Below, piece after piece: positions 18,153-26,893 of a stretch of 64,000 bases of DNA; within the stretch, counting starts at the first letter, position 1; the number at the start of each line of letters is the position of its first letter. Source of the DNA: Thiothrix winogradskyi (GTDB lineage: Bacteria > Pseudomonadota > Gammaproteobacteria > Thiotrichales > Thiotrichaceae). A program made the position numbers and the translations under genes. The notes beneath the pieces were generated by a model that had not been told where the DNA came from, did no database searches, and worked only from the letters and a program-made list of their open reading frames with translations. The stretch lies in NCBI RefSeq assembly GCF_021650935.1, contig NZ_CP091244.1:1364001-1428000 (forward strand). Reading direction: 5' to 3'.

Positions 18153-18840
18153 ACGTTACTTGGCTTGCGGGTGCTTGTTGGCATGGATACCGGCAGTGGA
18201 TGCGAATGAGCACCTATTGCCGGATGCCGTTACCGTGCGTGCCAGTTATGCCGCTGATAGCGGTGACGCTATTGGCGGGGAAGTGGCATGGAATGCCAGT
18301 GAGCGCTGGCGAGTACGTGCCGGTTTTGACCATTACAGCGGTACAGAAGAACACTTGATTAGCCTGATTCGTTTCACCGAAAACCGTGAGCGCACCGATG
18401 TGGGCGTATACCTCGATCGCAAGCTGGCAGGGGATAGTGGTTGGTACGTTGCTGCTGGCATTATCCACCCGCAGCAGGGGACGCGCTGGGATGCCAACCC
18501 TGAGCCACGTTCAGCTTATACCCTGAATGGCAGGCAATATGCCGGTATGCATCTGGATGAACCGGAAGGGCGGGTTGCGTATGCATCCCTTATTCCTTAT
18601 GTCGGAATGGGTTGGCATTCGTCGGCACGCAAAGGTTGGCAAGTCGGTGCAGAAGTGGGGGTGTTAGCTGGGCTTGACCCTGAATTCAGCATCCACACGG
18701 CTAATCCGTTCCGTTTGCCTTACCTAGAGCAGGACTTACAGGCAGAAGCTGACAAGTACCTTTCCACCCTACAAGCCGACACACACCTGTCTGGTGATCA
18801 GCAACTTAAGGCCAGTCTGAGCCTCCGTTACCATTTTTAG
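18133..18840 (+). CDS. Predicted outer-membrane beta-barrel protein
   Basis: 235 aa from ATG 18133 (an in-frame TTG at 18118 is also possible). It begins with a short charged segment, LACGCLLAWIPAVDA and a likely cleavage before NEHLLPD. The rest alternates hydrophobic and polar residues and ends SLSLRYHF, with the terminal Phe typical of outer-membrane barrels. I do not recognise a named family. It overlaps the HzsA-like gene by 20 nt and lies 11 nt before the WD40 lipoprotein gene, so the three are probably one operon and one envelope assembly. Confidence 0.65.
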   Translation: MQHQHLKRYLACGCLLAWIPAVDANEHLLPDAVTVRASYAADSGDAIGGEVAWNASERWRVRAGFDHYSGTEEHLISLIRFTENRERTDVGVYLDRKLAGDSGWYVAAGIIHPQQGTRWDANPEPRSAYTLNGRQYAGMHLDEPEGRVAYASLIPYVGMGWHSSARKGWQVGAEVGVLAGLDPEFSIHTANPFRLPYLEQDLQAEADKYLSTLQADTHLSGDQQLKASLSLRYHF

Positions 18841-18851
18841 GCGGTTAGCGC

Positions 18852-20936
18852 ATGAATAGCATAAAAACACTCTTCCTGATGATGTTACTGGCGAGTCTGG
18901 CGGCTTGCGGCGGTGCGGGATCGGGTATTACTGCTGCTCCGGCAGAAGTGAATACGACAACCACGCCAGTGGTGGTGACTCCACCAGCGGTTGTGCCAAG
19001 CGATAATCCAAATGCTTCTAACGAAACATCGGGTAGTAATACCAGTACAGGTGGCGGTAGTGTGACACCTGAACCGCCTGTGGTTGTACCTCCTGTGGTA
19101 GTACCCGAACCGGTATTCGTTGAGGATACCGCCCAAAACCGTAGCTACCCACTAACATGGTTGCCGGATGCTTCCCTATTGTTGGCGGGCAACCGTGACA
19201 AAGTATTCAAGGTCTGGGATGGCAGCCATTACTTCTTACGTCAAGCTATTGCCGGACACACCGACTGGGTACAGGCGTTTGCGACCACGGTGGATAGCCG
19301 TTTGGTGGCAACGGGGGGGCGTGATGGCAATATACGTTTCTGGTTGAATACTAACGGTTCGATCGGGGAGTTTGGCACATCGACCGGCAGTGTAGGGAGT
19401 ATTCGTGCGCTGCATTTTAGCCCAGCGGGTAGTTTCATCGCGGTGGCGGGCAATGGTGGGCAAATGCAGGTTTGGGATCATAGTCGCCGTGAGGTCATGC
19501 ATACCTGGAGCGCCCACATGGGCAGCGTGTATGCGGTGCAATATTCACCGGATGGGCAAGTGTTGGCTTCGGCAGGTGCTGATGGTCAGGTGAAACTCTG
19601 GAATCCACTGACGGGTGAATTATTAGCACTATTGGGGAAACACCAAGGGGCTGCATACGGTTTGGTATTTTCTACCGATGGGCAGCAGCTCATTAGTGCG
19701 GGTGGCGATGGGCAAATTCGGCGCTGGGATATGGTAAGCCGTACTGCTCTGGGTGTATTGGGGCAGCATGACCAGCCCATCTATGCTTTAGCATTAGCCA
19801 ATGATGGTGTCACGCTGGCAACGGGTGATGCGGGTGGAATGGTTGGCATCTGGTCATTACCAGCAGTGGGTAGCCGTCAGCCAAGTGCCAAGCCGTTGAG
19901 TGGTGTATCCAGTCAGTTTGGGGCAGCGGGTAGTGGAGCGGTTCATGCCTTGGCGTTTCATCCGCTCAGTGGGCAGTTGGGTGTGACTACGGATGATGTT
20001 ACGTTGCGCGTCTGGAGTCCTGTTAACGGACAACTGTTATCGAGTTTGGCGATGCCCGGTACAGAAGGGCCGTACATCCCGGATGATCCGGTGGATAATT
20101 CCCCGGAAATTTCACGGCAGCTAACGGCTTTGGTGTTGGATGGAATGAAGCCGGTATTGGCCATTCCCGACTTATTGAAACAACCTGAGCGTTTAAGCAA
20201 TGCTTTTTTACAAAAGATCAATCAGACTACGTTAGCCTGTCCGAAGGGGAGTTACCAATTCACGTTTACCGATGCGAATAATGACCAGCGTTATGCTAGT
20301 GCTAACGATGATTTTGCTGTCAATGTGGCACAGTGTGGCGATGATAAGTTGACTATGACCGGTGCTTATGGCTTACGTTTGCAAAGCAATAGCCAAGATT
20401 TGGAAGCCGTGAAAACAGACACGACGGTGCGTCTGACAGACTTGCTGATGGATGATGGGCATACACCTGCTAGGTTGACAGGTAGTCTGGGTGTCGCTAT
20501 GACTGAACCGTTGGACGGTGTTAGTCCGGTGCTGGCAGTGTTGATAGCTAGCCAGTTGGATTTACACGTGGATGATAAAGGGACTTATGGTTTTTCCAAT
20601 TTGGAAGCACGTTTGGAGACGGATCCAACGACAGATTCCTCTAGCATGACTTACACTGCACAACTTGCGTTGCAGGCTGTGCGCGGTAGTTTGGTGAGTA
20701 GTGGCGATTATGCTGTTACGACGCTGGAACCTGTGCTGTTAAGTGCTTTTGAAGATTATCCTTACGCGGGCAAGTTGCGTATTCAGCACTTGAAGCCCAA
20801 AGCCAATGGTCAGATTACGGTAGTGTCGGTGCTGAATAGCCAACAACTCAGGATTGAAACCGATAAGGATGGTAATGGTGTTACCGATCGTGTGCAGACA
20901 GTGCTGTGGAAAGATTTGATTCAACCCTTCCATTAA
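18852..20936 (+). CDS. WD40-repeat lipoprotein
   Basis: 694 aa. A signal peptide with lipobox SLAACG predicts an acylated cysteine. Residues 25-90 are a Pro/Thr/Val-rich linker. About seven WD40 repeats follow (95-410), for example GQVLASAGADGQVKLWNP and GQQLISAGGDGQIRRWDM, enough for one seven-bladed propeller. The C-terminal 280 residues are unassigned and contain two or three beta-rich segments and Cys residues. WD40 propellers are protein-binding platforms, so a scaffold role on the membrane is likely. Exported bacterial WD40 lipoproteins are uncommon. It sits between the barrel gene and the DUF1461 gene. Confidence 0.75.
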   Translation: MNSIKTLFLMMLLASLAACGGAGSGITAAPAEVNTTTTPVVVTPPAVVPSDNPNASNETSGSNTSTGGGSVTPEPPVVVPPVVVPEPVFVEDTAQNRSYPLTWLPDASLLLAGNRDKVFKVWDGSHYFLRQAIAGHTDWVQAFATTVDSRLVATGGRDGNIRFWLNTNGSIGEFGTSTGSVGSIRALHFSPAGSFIAVAGNGGQMQVWDHSRREVMHTWSAHMGSVYAVQYSPDGQVLASAGADGQVKLWNPLTGELLALLGKHQGAAYGLVFSTDGQQLISAGGDGQIRRWDMVSRTALGVLGQHDQPIYALALANDGVTLATGDAGGMVGIWSLPAVGSRQPSAKPLSGVSSQFGAAGSGAVHALAFHPLSGQLGVTTDDVTLRVWSPVNGQLLSSLAMPGTEGPYIPDDPVDNSPEISRQLTALVLDGMKPVLAIPDLLKQPERLSNAFLQKINQTTLACPKGSYQFTFTDANNDQRYASANDDFAVNVAQCGDDKLTMTGAYGLRLQSNSQDLEAVKTDTTVRLTDLLMDDGHTPARLTGSLGVAMTEPLDGVSPVLAVLIASQLDLHVDDKGTYGFSNLEARLETDPTTDSSSMTYTAQLALQAVRGSLVSSGDYAVTTLEPVLLSAFEDYPYAGKLRIQHLKPKANGQITVVSVLNSQQLRIETDKDGNGVTDRVQTVLWKDLIQPFH

Positions 20937-21505
20937 GGTGGTGGCATTGGCTAAGCGGTGTCGTGTTAGCCAGTGCCATTTACTTGGGGATTTGGGTGGG
21001 TGGATTGTCTGTGTATTACCACTTTCTGGAAGTTGACCCGCAGCGTCAGATGGTCGTGGCTTATTTGCTAGGGGCTGGAGACAGTGGTTTTCCACACATG
21101 GAATGGCTGACGTTGACTGAAAAACGCCACTTGTTGGATGTCAGACGTTTGTTTGCGACGATTGAACAGTATTGTTACTGGGTGTTGGCAGGAAGTGTGG
21201 TGTTGCTGATAGGGCAGCGCCGCGCTGTGGGTCAGGTATTGCGAGCATCAGGCTATTTGGGAATAACGTCGGTTTTGTTATTACTACTGTTATTGATGAG
21301 CGGTTTTTTGCCGTTATTTGTGTTTTTACACACCTTATTGTTTCCCGTCGGGACGTGGGTATTTCCTGCTGACAGCAGTTTGATTCAACTGTTTCCACTG
21401 GATTACTTTTTTCGGTTTGCGCTGTGGTACGTGGGGTCACTCACTTTATTTTTCGGCGGTTTGGTCATCAAACTCAACGGTTCGATGGGATTTGGTAAAC
21501 GTTAA
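20906..21505 (+). CDS. DUF1461 (TIGR01906-type) integral membrane protein
   Basis: 199 aa with a GTG start at 20906, inside the end of the WD40 gene (31-nt overlap). Four hydrophobic segments are visible (about 15-37, 90-106, 118-142, 172-192). The conserved loop HLLDVRRLF and the FxHTLLFPVGTWxFPxDSSLI block identify the DUF1461 family, whose function is unknown. The tight overlap suggests translational coupling and membership of the same envelope operon. Confidence 0.75.
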   Translation: MERFDSTLPLRWWHWLSGVVLASAIYLGIWVGGLSVYYHFLEVDPQRQMVVAYLLGAGDSGFPHMEWLTLTEKRHLLDVRRLFATIEQYCYWVLAGSVVLLIGQRRAVGQVLRASGYLGITSVLLLLLLLMSGFLPLFVFLHTLLFPVGTWVFPADSSLIQLFPLDYFFRFALWYVGSLTLFFGGLVIKLNGSMGFGKR

Positions 21506-21921
21506 CGGCAAGCCGCCAACATCACCTGATTCCATTGCGCGGAATAGTCCAAAGCCACCGTCAAATAACGGCGGTGGTTTTCGCCGTACAGCGCATCCGT
21601 TACCCCTTCCAAACATTCGGTTGGACACTTATCGCGTACTTGTGCGAACACCTCCGCCGCAATGCCGGGAACAGTAGCGCTGCGCCCCGCATTGCACAGA
21701 AAATAGCGCTTACCCTGCTGAATACTCGCGGTTGCGTCGGCGCTGGCGTTACGTGCTTGCAATAGCGGTAATTGCTGGGCGTAGTGTTGTTCTTTTGCGC
21801 TGCTGATTTCGGCTGCTGAAGGAATATGTACGCCTTTTTCCTGAGAGGGGGCAGGGGCGATGGGGGCGTGGCAGGCACTTAAGCTGCCTGCCCATAATAG
21901 AGCCAAGAGTTTGAATTTCAT
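21502..21921 (-). CDS. Small lipoprotein of unknown function
   Basis: 139 aa. MKFKLLALLWAGSLSAC is a lipoprotein signal with lipobox LSAC. The mature part has an Ala/Gln-rich helix and three further Cys residues (FLCNAG, DKCPTEC) plus the final CR. I recognise no domain. Its ATG overlaps the stop of the upstream metallopeptidase (ATGA arrangement at 21918-21921), so it is translationally coupled and may be a partner or maturation factor of that enzyme. Its 3' end overlaps the convergent DUF1461 gene by 4 nt. Confidence 0.6.
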   Translation of the reverse strand: MKFKLLALLWAGSLSACHAPIAPAPSQEKGVHIPSAAEISSAKEQHYAQQLPLLQARNASADATASIQQGKRYFLCNAGRSATVPGIAAEVFAQVRDKCPTECLEGVTDALYGENHRRYLTVALDYSAQWNQVMLAACR

Positions 21922-23996
21922 GAGGGTATTCCTTTGCGTAAGCGTAACAGGGCATACAGCCCCAGCAGTAACAGCCCTGCATAAGGCATTGAGCCGCCGC
22001 CACCGCTGAGTGCGTTCGTCGCAATGTTATTGGTGGTGCTACTGTCATTGCTGGTACGTGCTTGTGCAGGATTCGTTGCCGATAAGGCAAAGAAAATATT
22101 GTTACTGCATTTGACACGTAGGTAGGTGTTATTGCCCGCATTCGAGGGTAACGTTACCGTCGCATTGCCGTCATTCGGGGTGTTGCTGAGGAGTGTGGTG
22201 AAGGTGTTGCCATTGTCAGCGCTCACCGCAATATCGACCGCGCCACAATTAATCGGTGCTTGATTTGTACCGGCGACATTCCATGCGACGTTTTGCTGGC
22301 TGCCTCTGGTCAGATTAGTCCCGCTCGGTTCAGTGACCGCAAACGTGCTGCCGGTGTTTTGCACGTTGATGCGCATGTCGTCATAAGCGATGCCACCCCG
22401 TGCATCCCTTGCCAGCAGGCGGAAATTGAGGGTGCGTGCCGTGACCGGCAACACCTCACCCGCTGATTGCACACGCCCCACCAAGTCGGACATTTGCGGG
22501 ATGGTGCGCACCGGAGAGCCAGTGGGCAAGCGGGCGCGAATCAGGGCGTTGTTCCCTAGATCGACATTCACGAACGCCGCCGTTCCGGTGTCCAATTGCT
22601 CCCATGAGTAACTCAAGGTGTTGCTGTCCGCATCTGACCCTGAACCGCTGAGCGTAAAAGGTGTGGCGGCAGGAATGGTGTAATCGCTGCCTGCATTCAC
22701 CGCAGGGAGACGGTTATTCAGGTTGGTTTTGATCGCACAACTTGCCCCCGCACCATTGTGTAGATAGTCCTGAATCTGTTGGATCGAAGCAGAATGCATC
22801 ATGCCGTCACTGTCGACTTGCAGATTGTCATTACTGCATAAACCGGTGTAAGCCATAATCGTGCTGCCGCTGCCCGGTTCGTAAGCCGTTGCATTTTCGC
22901 GGTTGCTGCCCGCACAAGCACCACGTATGCCGTTGAAAGTGTGTGATGCGCCCAACTGATGCCCGATTTCATGTGACACATAATCCACGATAAAAGAATC
23001 ACCTTTGGGTTCGGCTAAACCGGTTGCACCTTCGGCTTTGTACTGCCCACAAGCTACCGCCACACTCGCCAAGCCGCCGCCATTGGTGGCAAGCACATGC
23101 CCGATGTCATAATTATTGACGCCGATGACTTGATTCAATGCCGTGGTATTTTCTGCAAGCATTAGTGCAGGGTTGTCGTTACTGTACGGGTCAGTACGCG
23201 CATTGGTGTACACCAGATTAGTGCCACTGACTAAGGTTAAGCGTGTCGACAAATCGCGTTCGTAAATTTGGTTGATGCGATTGACGGTGGTGACAATTGA
23301 GCTAAACGCGGCACTTTGTCCGCCGTGAAAGCTGGTGTATTCCGCCGTGGCTGCCATTGCAAGCCGATACGTGTGCAGGGTTTCCCCCGCGCGCGCGGCG
23401 ACATTACGTGCAGCAGTATTGGCATTGATGGCGCTGGAAAAACTTGGTGTGCTGGGTTGTTGATGCGTGGTGCATGACCAGTCGCCGCGCCGGAACGCTT
23501 CCAGATTGGCACTTTTACGAAAACTCAGGTATTGCCGGTCTGTGCCATCTGCTTGCGGGTCAATGAACAGGGTGTCGCCATTCGCCATATCGAGCATGGC
23601 GTGTAAGCCTGTTGGTGTGAAATCAAGCACGCCACTAATCACTTTGCCGTCAGTGCCGAAAACTTTCCAGGTGCCAATAGCCGGGTGAGCGGCAGCAACG
23701 TCGGGGGCGAGTATTTCGGTTGGGGTGACGGTTACGCTGGCGAAACCGCCATCTGGCAAAGGCAGGCTAATGCTGGGTAAAGCAGTGCGTGCTTGGGCAT
23801 TAGCGGTGCTGACAGCGCTGGTTTGTGCCAGTTGCGCCAACAGTTGGGTTTCATCCAGATGCAGTAAGCGGTAATGCTGTAAGCCAGACTCGGTAGCTTT
23901 GCTTGCGCCACGCGCCTGAATATCTTGCCACACAGCCGGTACAGCACTTGCGTTGGTTGCCACTAACAGTGGCAATATTGCCCATAAGTATTTCAT
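21918..23996 (-). CDS. Secreted reprolysin-like (M12B-type) zinc metallopeptidase with C-terminal sorting tail
   Basis: 692 aa. The signal peptide is MKYLWAILPLLVATNASA. The zinc site HEIGHQLGASH (residues about 342-352) is the full metzincin HExxHxxGxxH, followed by a SIMAYTG Met-turn, as in reprolysins. Two PKD/Ig-like domains follow (about 440-560 and 570-650). The tail is GGGGSMPYAGLLLLGLYALL then RLRKGIPS: a Gly-rich stretch, a transmembrane helix and a basic end, which resembles GlyGly-CTERM rhombosortase substrates. Substrates are probably extracellular proteins. It is coupled to the small lipoprotein downstream. Confidence 0.8.
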   Translation of the reverse strand: MKYLWAILPLLVATNASAVPAVWQDIQARGASKATESGLQHYRLLHLDETQLLAQLAQTSAVSTANAQARTALPSISLPLPDGGFASVTVTPTEILAPDVAAAHPAIGTWKVFGTDGKVISGVLDFTPTGLHAMLDMANGDTLFIDPQADGTDRQYLSFRKSANLEAFRRGDWSCTTHQQPSTPSFSSAINANTAARNVAARAGETLHTYRLAMAATAEYTSFHGGQSAAFSSIVTTVNRINQIYERDLSTRLTLVSGTNLVYTNARTDPYSNDNPALMLAENTTALNQVIGVNNYDIGHVLATNGGGLASVAVACGQYKAEGATGLAEPKGDSFIVDYVSHEIGHQLGASHTFNGIRGACAGSNRENATAYEPGSGSTIMAYTGLCSNDNLQVDSDGMMHSASIQQIQDYLHNGAGASCAIKTNLNNRLPAVNAGSDYTIPAATPFTLSGSGSDADSNTLSYSWEQLDTGTAAFVNVDLGNNALIRARLPTGSPVRTIPQMSDLVGRVQSAGEVLPVTARTLNFRLLARDARGGIAYDDMRINVQNTGSTFAVTEPSGTNLTRGSQQNVAWNVAGTNQAPINCGAVDIAVSADNGNTFTTLLSNTPNDGNATVTLPSNAGNNTYLRVKCSNNIFFALSATNPAQARTSNDSSTTNNIATNALSGGGGSMPYAGLLLLGLYALLRLRKGIPS

Positions 23997-24061
23997 TGTG
24001 TTTGATCGTCGTTATTGATATGCCCGTAATTCGAGCACAATCATAAACCATTCTGGGTGGT

Positions 24062-24586
24062 TTAGCGACGCAACAACACGTAAATTGCACCGGTTCCGCC
24101 GTCAACCGGACGGGCGGAATGAAACGCGAGAATGCGTTCGTGTTGGCGTAACCAGTTATTGATTTTGGTTTTGATAACCGGGCCTTTGTAAGCCGAACGG
24201 TTGCCTTTGCCGTGAATAATGCGTACACATTCGCCCTGACCGGGGTGGGCATCGTGCAGGAATTTCAGCAATTGTTGTTTGGCATCGCGGGCATTGAGAC
24301 CGTGTAAGTCGAGTTCGCTGGCAATGCGGTAATGCCCGGAACGCAATTTGCGCACAATGCGGTTTTGCAGCCCCGGCAGGTAATAACTGAGCATATCGCC
24401 GGGTTGAATTTCAATCGGATCGTAAGCATCCGAGAGCATATCGCGCAGCACCTGACGTTCGTCTTCCAAGGTCTTCATGGGTATAGCGGGCGGTTTTACG
24501 CTATGATGTACCACATGATGCTTGACCCGCAGTGGCTTCACATCGTGCATGGATTCTCGGAATAAGGAAAACTCTTCAGTACTCAT
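24062..24586 (-). CDS. Smr-domain protein
   Basis: 174 aa from ATG 24586 (MSTEEFSLFRESMHDVKPL, the usual N-terminus of this family). The C-terminal Smr domain has the ELDLHGLNARDAKQQLLKFL and IHGKGNRS blocks. Smr proteins bind nucleic acid and many are nucleases acting on branched DNA or on stalled-ribosome mRNAs; which applies here is unknown. The start codon overlaps that of divergent surE by two bases (shared CATG at 24584-24587). Confidence 0.85.
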   Translation of the reverse strand: MSTEEFSLFRESMHDVKPLRVKHHVVHHSVKPPAIPMKTLEDERQVLRDMLSDAYDPIEIQPGDMLSYYLPGLQNRIVRKLRSGHYRIASELDLHGLNARDAKQQLLKFLHDAHPGQGECVRIIHGKGNRSAYKGPVIKTKINNWLRQHERILAFHSARPVDGGTGAIYVLLRR

Positions 24587-25349
24587 GAATATACTGCTCA
24601 GTAACGATGATGGTGTTAACGCTCCCGGTATTAACCGTCTGCGTGAGGCACTAATAACAGTCAGCGATGTTATCACAGTTGCGCCCGATCAGGATTGCAG
24701 CGGGGCGAGTAATTCGCTGACCTTACGTAATCCCTTACGCTTGACGCAACACGCGGAACACGTTTACAGCGTGAATGGCACACCGACCGATTGCGTCCAC
24801 CTTGGTTTGGGATTGTACGCGCATGACCCCGATATGGTGATTTCCGGTATCAATGCCGGGGCTAATATGGGGGATGATGTGTTGTATTCCGGCACGGTTG
24901 CCGCCGCAATGGAAGGTCGATTTCTGGGCTATCCGGCGTTGGCGGTGTCGTTGGCAGCCGTGGGGCGTGGCGCAGTGTCGCATTTTGATACGGCGGCGAA
25001 AGTGGTGTTGCAGTTGTTGCCGCAGGTAAAGGCTTACCCCGATAGCAGCCAGATGATCCTCAATATCAATGTGCCGGATGTGCCGTGGGAACAGCTACGC
25101 GGTTTCTGTGTGACACGCTTGGGCAATCGTCACCGTTCTGAGCCGGTGATTCGGGCGCACGATCCACGCGGGCGTGACATTTTCTGGATAGGCCCACCGG
25201 GGGATGCGGCTGACGCAGGCGAGGGTACGGATTTTCACGCGGTGCAAGCCGGTTATGTGTCGATTACCCCGCTTCATGCGGATTTGACGCGCCACAGTGC
25301 TTTGGCAGCAACTACCCGCTGGTTGGAGGCTTGCCATGTTGCCACGTAA
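24585..25349 (+). CDS. surE: 5'/3'-nucleotidase SurE
   Basis: 254 aa, normal length. It dephosphorylates nucleoside monophosphates, and its linkage to pcm is classical for stationary-phase survival genes. MNILLSNDDGVNAPG carries the metal-binding Asp pair; GASNSLTLR and ISGINAGANMGDDVLYSGT are the other signatures. An AAGGAA ribosome site lies 15-20 nt upstream, inside the divergent smr coding sequence. The stop overlaps the pcm start region by 14 nt. Confidence 0.96.
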   Translation: MNILLSNDDGVNAPGINRLREALITVSDVITVAPDQDCSGASNSLTLRNPLRLTQHAEHVYSVNGTPTDCVHLGLGLYAHDPDMVISGINAGANMGDDVLYSGTVAAAMEGRFLGYPALAVSLAAVGRGAVSHFDTAAKVVLQLLPQVKAYPDSSQMILNINVPDVPWEQLRGFCVTRLGNRHRSEPVIRAHDPRGRDIFWIGPPGDAADAGEGTDFHAVQAGYVSITPLHADLTRHSALAATTRWLEACHVAT

Positions 25350-26004
25350 ATTGGATGTGCAAGGCATTGGCATGACCTCGCAGCGCACCCGTAACCGTTT
25401 GGTCGAGCGTTTGCGTGAAAAAGGCATCCGCAATGAGGCGGTGTTACAGGTGATCAGCAAAACCCCGCGCCATTTGCTGGTGGATGAGGCACTCGCCAGC
25501 CGTGCGTATGAAGATACGGCGTTACCTATCGGGCATGGGCAAACCATTTCCCAGCCTTATATCGTGGCACGAATGACCGAGCTGCTGTTGGCAGGTGAAA
25601 ATCCACCCCGCAAAGTGTTGGAAGTTGGCACAGGTTCTGGCTATCAAGCAGCGGTGCTTGCGCCACTAGTTGACAAGGTGTTCACGGTGGAACGTATCGA
25701 GCCGCTGTACCGTGCTACCCGTGAAATTTTGCAAGCATTGGATTATCGCAACATCCGCACCTACCTGAGTGATGGCAGTTGGGGCTTGGCAAGCGAGGCA
25801 CCTTTTGATGCTATTATTGCCACCGCAGCACCTGAGGAAGTTCCCCCGGCTTTACTGGAGCAGCTTGCTATTGGCGCTAAGCTCATCATACCCGTGGGCA
25901 AGCAGGGTGGTCTGCAATGGCTACAGGTCATTACGCGGATGGATGATGGTACTTATACAACCGTAGACCATGAGGCTGTACAGTTTGTGCCCATGATCAA
26001 GTAA
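25336..26004 (+). CDS. pcm: Protein-L-isoaspartate O-methyltransferase
   Basis: 222 aa from ATG 25336; ATG 25372 (MTSQRTRNRLVERL) is an alternative that matches many homologues. It repairs isoaspartyl residues using S-adenosylmethionine. Motif I is VLEVGTGSGYQAAVLA, with PIGHGQTISQPYIVARM before it and TAAPEEVPPALLEQL after it. It overlaps surE and is followed by the LysM lipoprotein gene, the order seen in surE-pcm-nlpD clusters. Confidence 0.95.
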   Translation: MLPRKLDVQGIGMTSQRTRNRLVERLREKGIRNEAVLQVISKTPRHLLVDEALASRAYEDTALPIGHGQTISQPYIVARMTELLLAGENPPRKVLEVGTGSGYQAAVLAPLVDKVFTVERIEPLYRATREILQALDYRNIRTYLSDGSWGLASEAPFDAIIATAAPEEVPPALLEQLAIGAKLIIPVGKQGGLQWLQVITRMDDGTYTTVDHEAVQFVPMIK

Positions 26005-26141
26005 AATCCGGCAATAAATACGAACGTTATTTGAATATTGAGACGTTTTTTCCTAAATTTGGTATATATTCCAAAGTTATTCAAGAATTATGTGAGTGTC
26101 TTCACATCCCTGAACCCCAATAACATTAAGGTGTAAGAATC

Positions 26142-26801
26142 ATGGATAGAAAAATCAAAGTGGCAGCCGCTACTTCTCTGCTGGCATTAACGGCAGCAGC
26201 CTGCGCCCCTAACCCGTATTATACCGGTACGGGATACAACAACTACGGGACCAATACCACCACCAATCGCGGTGCGGTAAACCGTAACGCGGTATCGCAT
26301 ACGCATTGTGGGCGCACACATTCCCACGTGCTTCCCGCAGAGGGGCTGGCACATCATCATGGTGATGGCTGTGTAGCGGGTAGCGGTGGTGCTGCTACTA
26401 CTACAACGACAACCACGCCAAATTATAACTATGGTTATACGGCTCCTCCGGTAACAACGCCTGTGCCTCAGCAACCTGCAATCAACTATGGCTATACCGC
26501 TCCAGCCACCACACCTTACTACGATTACAGTGCGAATAGCGGTGGTGGTAGCAGTAGCTATTACGATTACGCGGCACCCAAAGCGCCGACAGCACCTGCC
26601 AATACTTACCGTGCTCCACCAGCCAAGGCACCAACCACTACTACCACCAATAACAGCGGTGAATATGTGGTGCAAAAAGGTGATACCGTCTTCCAGGTCA
26701 TGCGCAATACCGGGATATATTGGAAAGACATTATTCGTTTGAATAATTTGCAAGCCCCTGATTACCCTATTAATCCGGGACAGCGCTTGCGGCTCAAATA
26801 A
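26142..26801 (+). CDS. LysM-domain lipoprotein (NlpD-position)
   Basis: 219 aa. A lipobox TAAACA ends the signal peptide. The middle is low-complexity Tyr/Thr/Pro/Asn (about 30-165) with a His-rich patch (HTHCGRTHSHVLPAEGLAHH). The C-terminus is one LysM domain (YVVQKGDTVFQVMRNTG to NPGQRLRLK) that binds peptidoglycan. It sits where nlpD lies in other gammaproteobacteria but has no M23/LytM domain, so it cannot be called NlpD by function. A spacer of 137 nt precedes it, with a possible AT-rich promoter around 26045-26070. Confidence 0.8.
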   Translation: MDRKIKVAAATSLLALTAAACAPNPYYTGTGYNNYGTNTTTNRGAVNRNAVSHTHCGRTHSHVLPAEGLAHHHGDGCVAGSGGAATTTTTTTPNYNYGYTAPPVTTPVPQQPAINYGYTAPATTPYYDYSANSGGGSSSYYDYAAPKAPTAPANTYRAPPAKAPTTTTTNNSGEYVVQKGDTVFQVMRNTGIYWKDIIRLNNLQAPDYPINPGQRLRLK

Positions 26802-26817
26802 GCCGACTCATGAAAGT

Positions 26818-26846
26818 AAAAAGCCCGCCGTAGTCGCGGGCTTTTT
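26818..26846. terminator. Strong bidirectional rho-independent terminator
   Basis: AAAAAGCCCGC, loop CGTAGTC, GCGGGCTTTTT. An eleven-pair stem with A-run and T-run on opposite sides can serve both the LysM gene and the convergent tlpA-like gene. Confidence 0.9.
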
Positions 26847-26893
26847 ACTATTTGTTAAGCAAGAAAAAACGTGAATGCGGCGTGGTTTGTTTC

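Noticed and set aside
26142..26801. Naming the LysM lipoprotein nlpD
   Set aside because: It has no M23/LytM domain; only position and the lipobox-LysM layout match.
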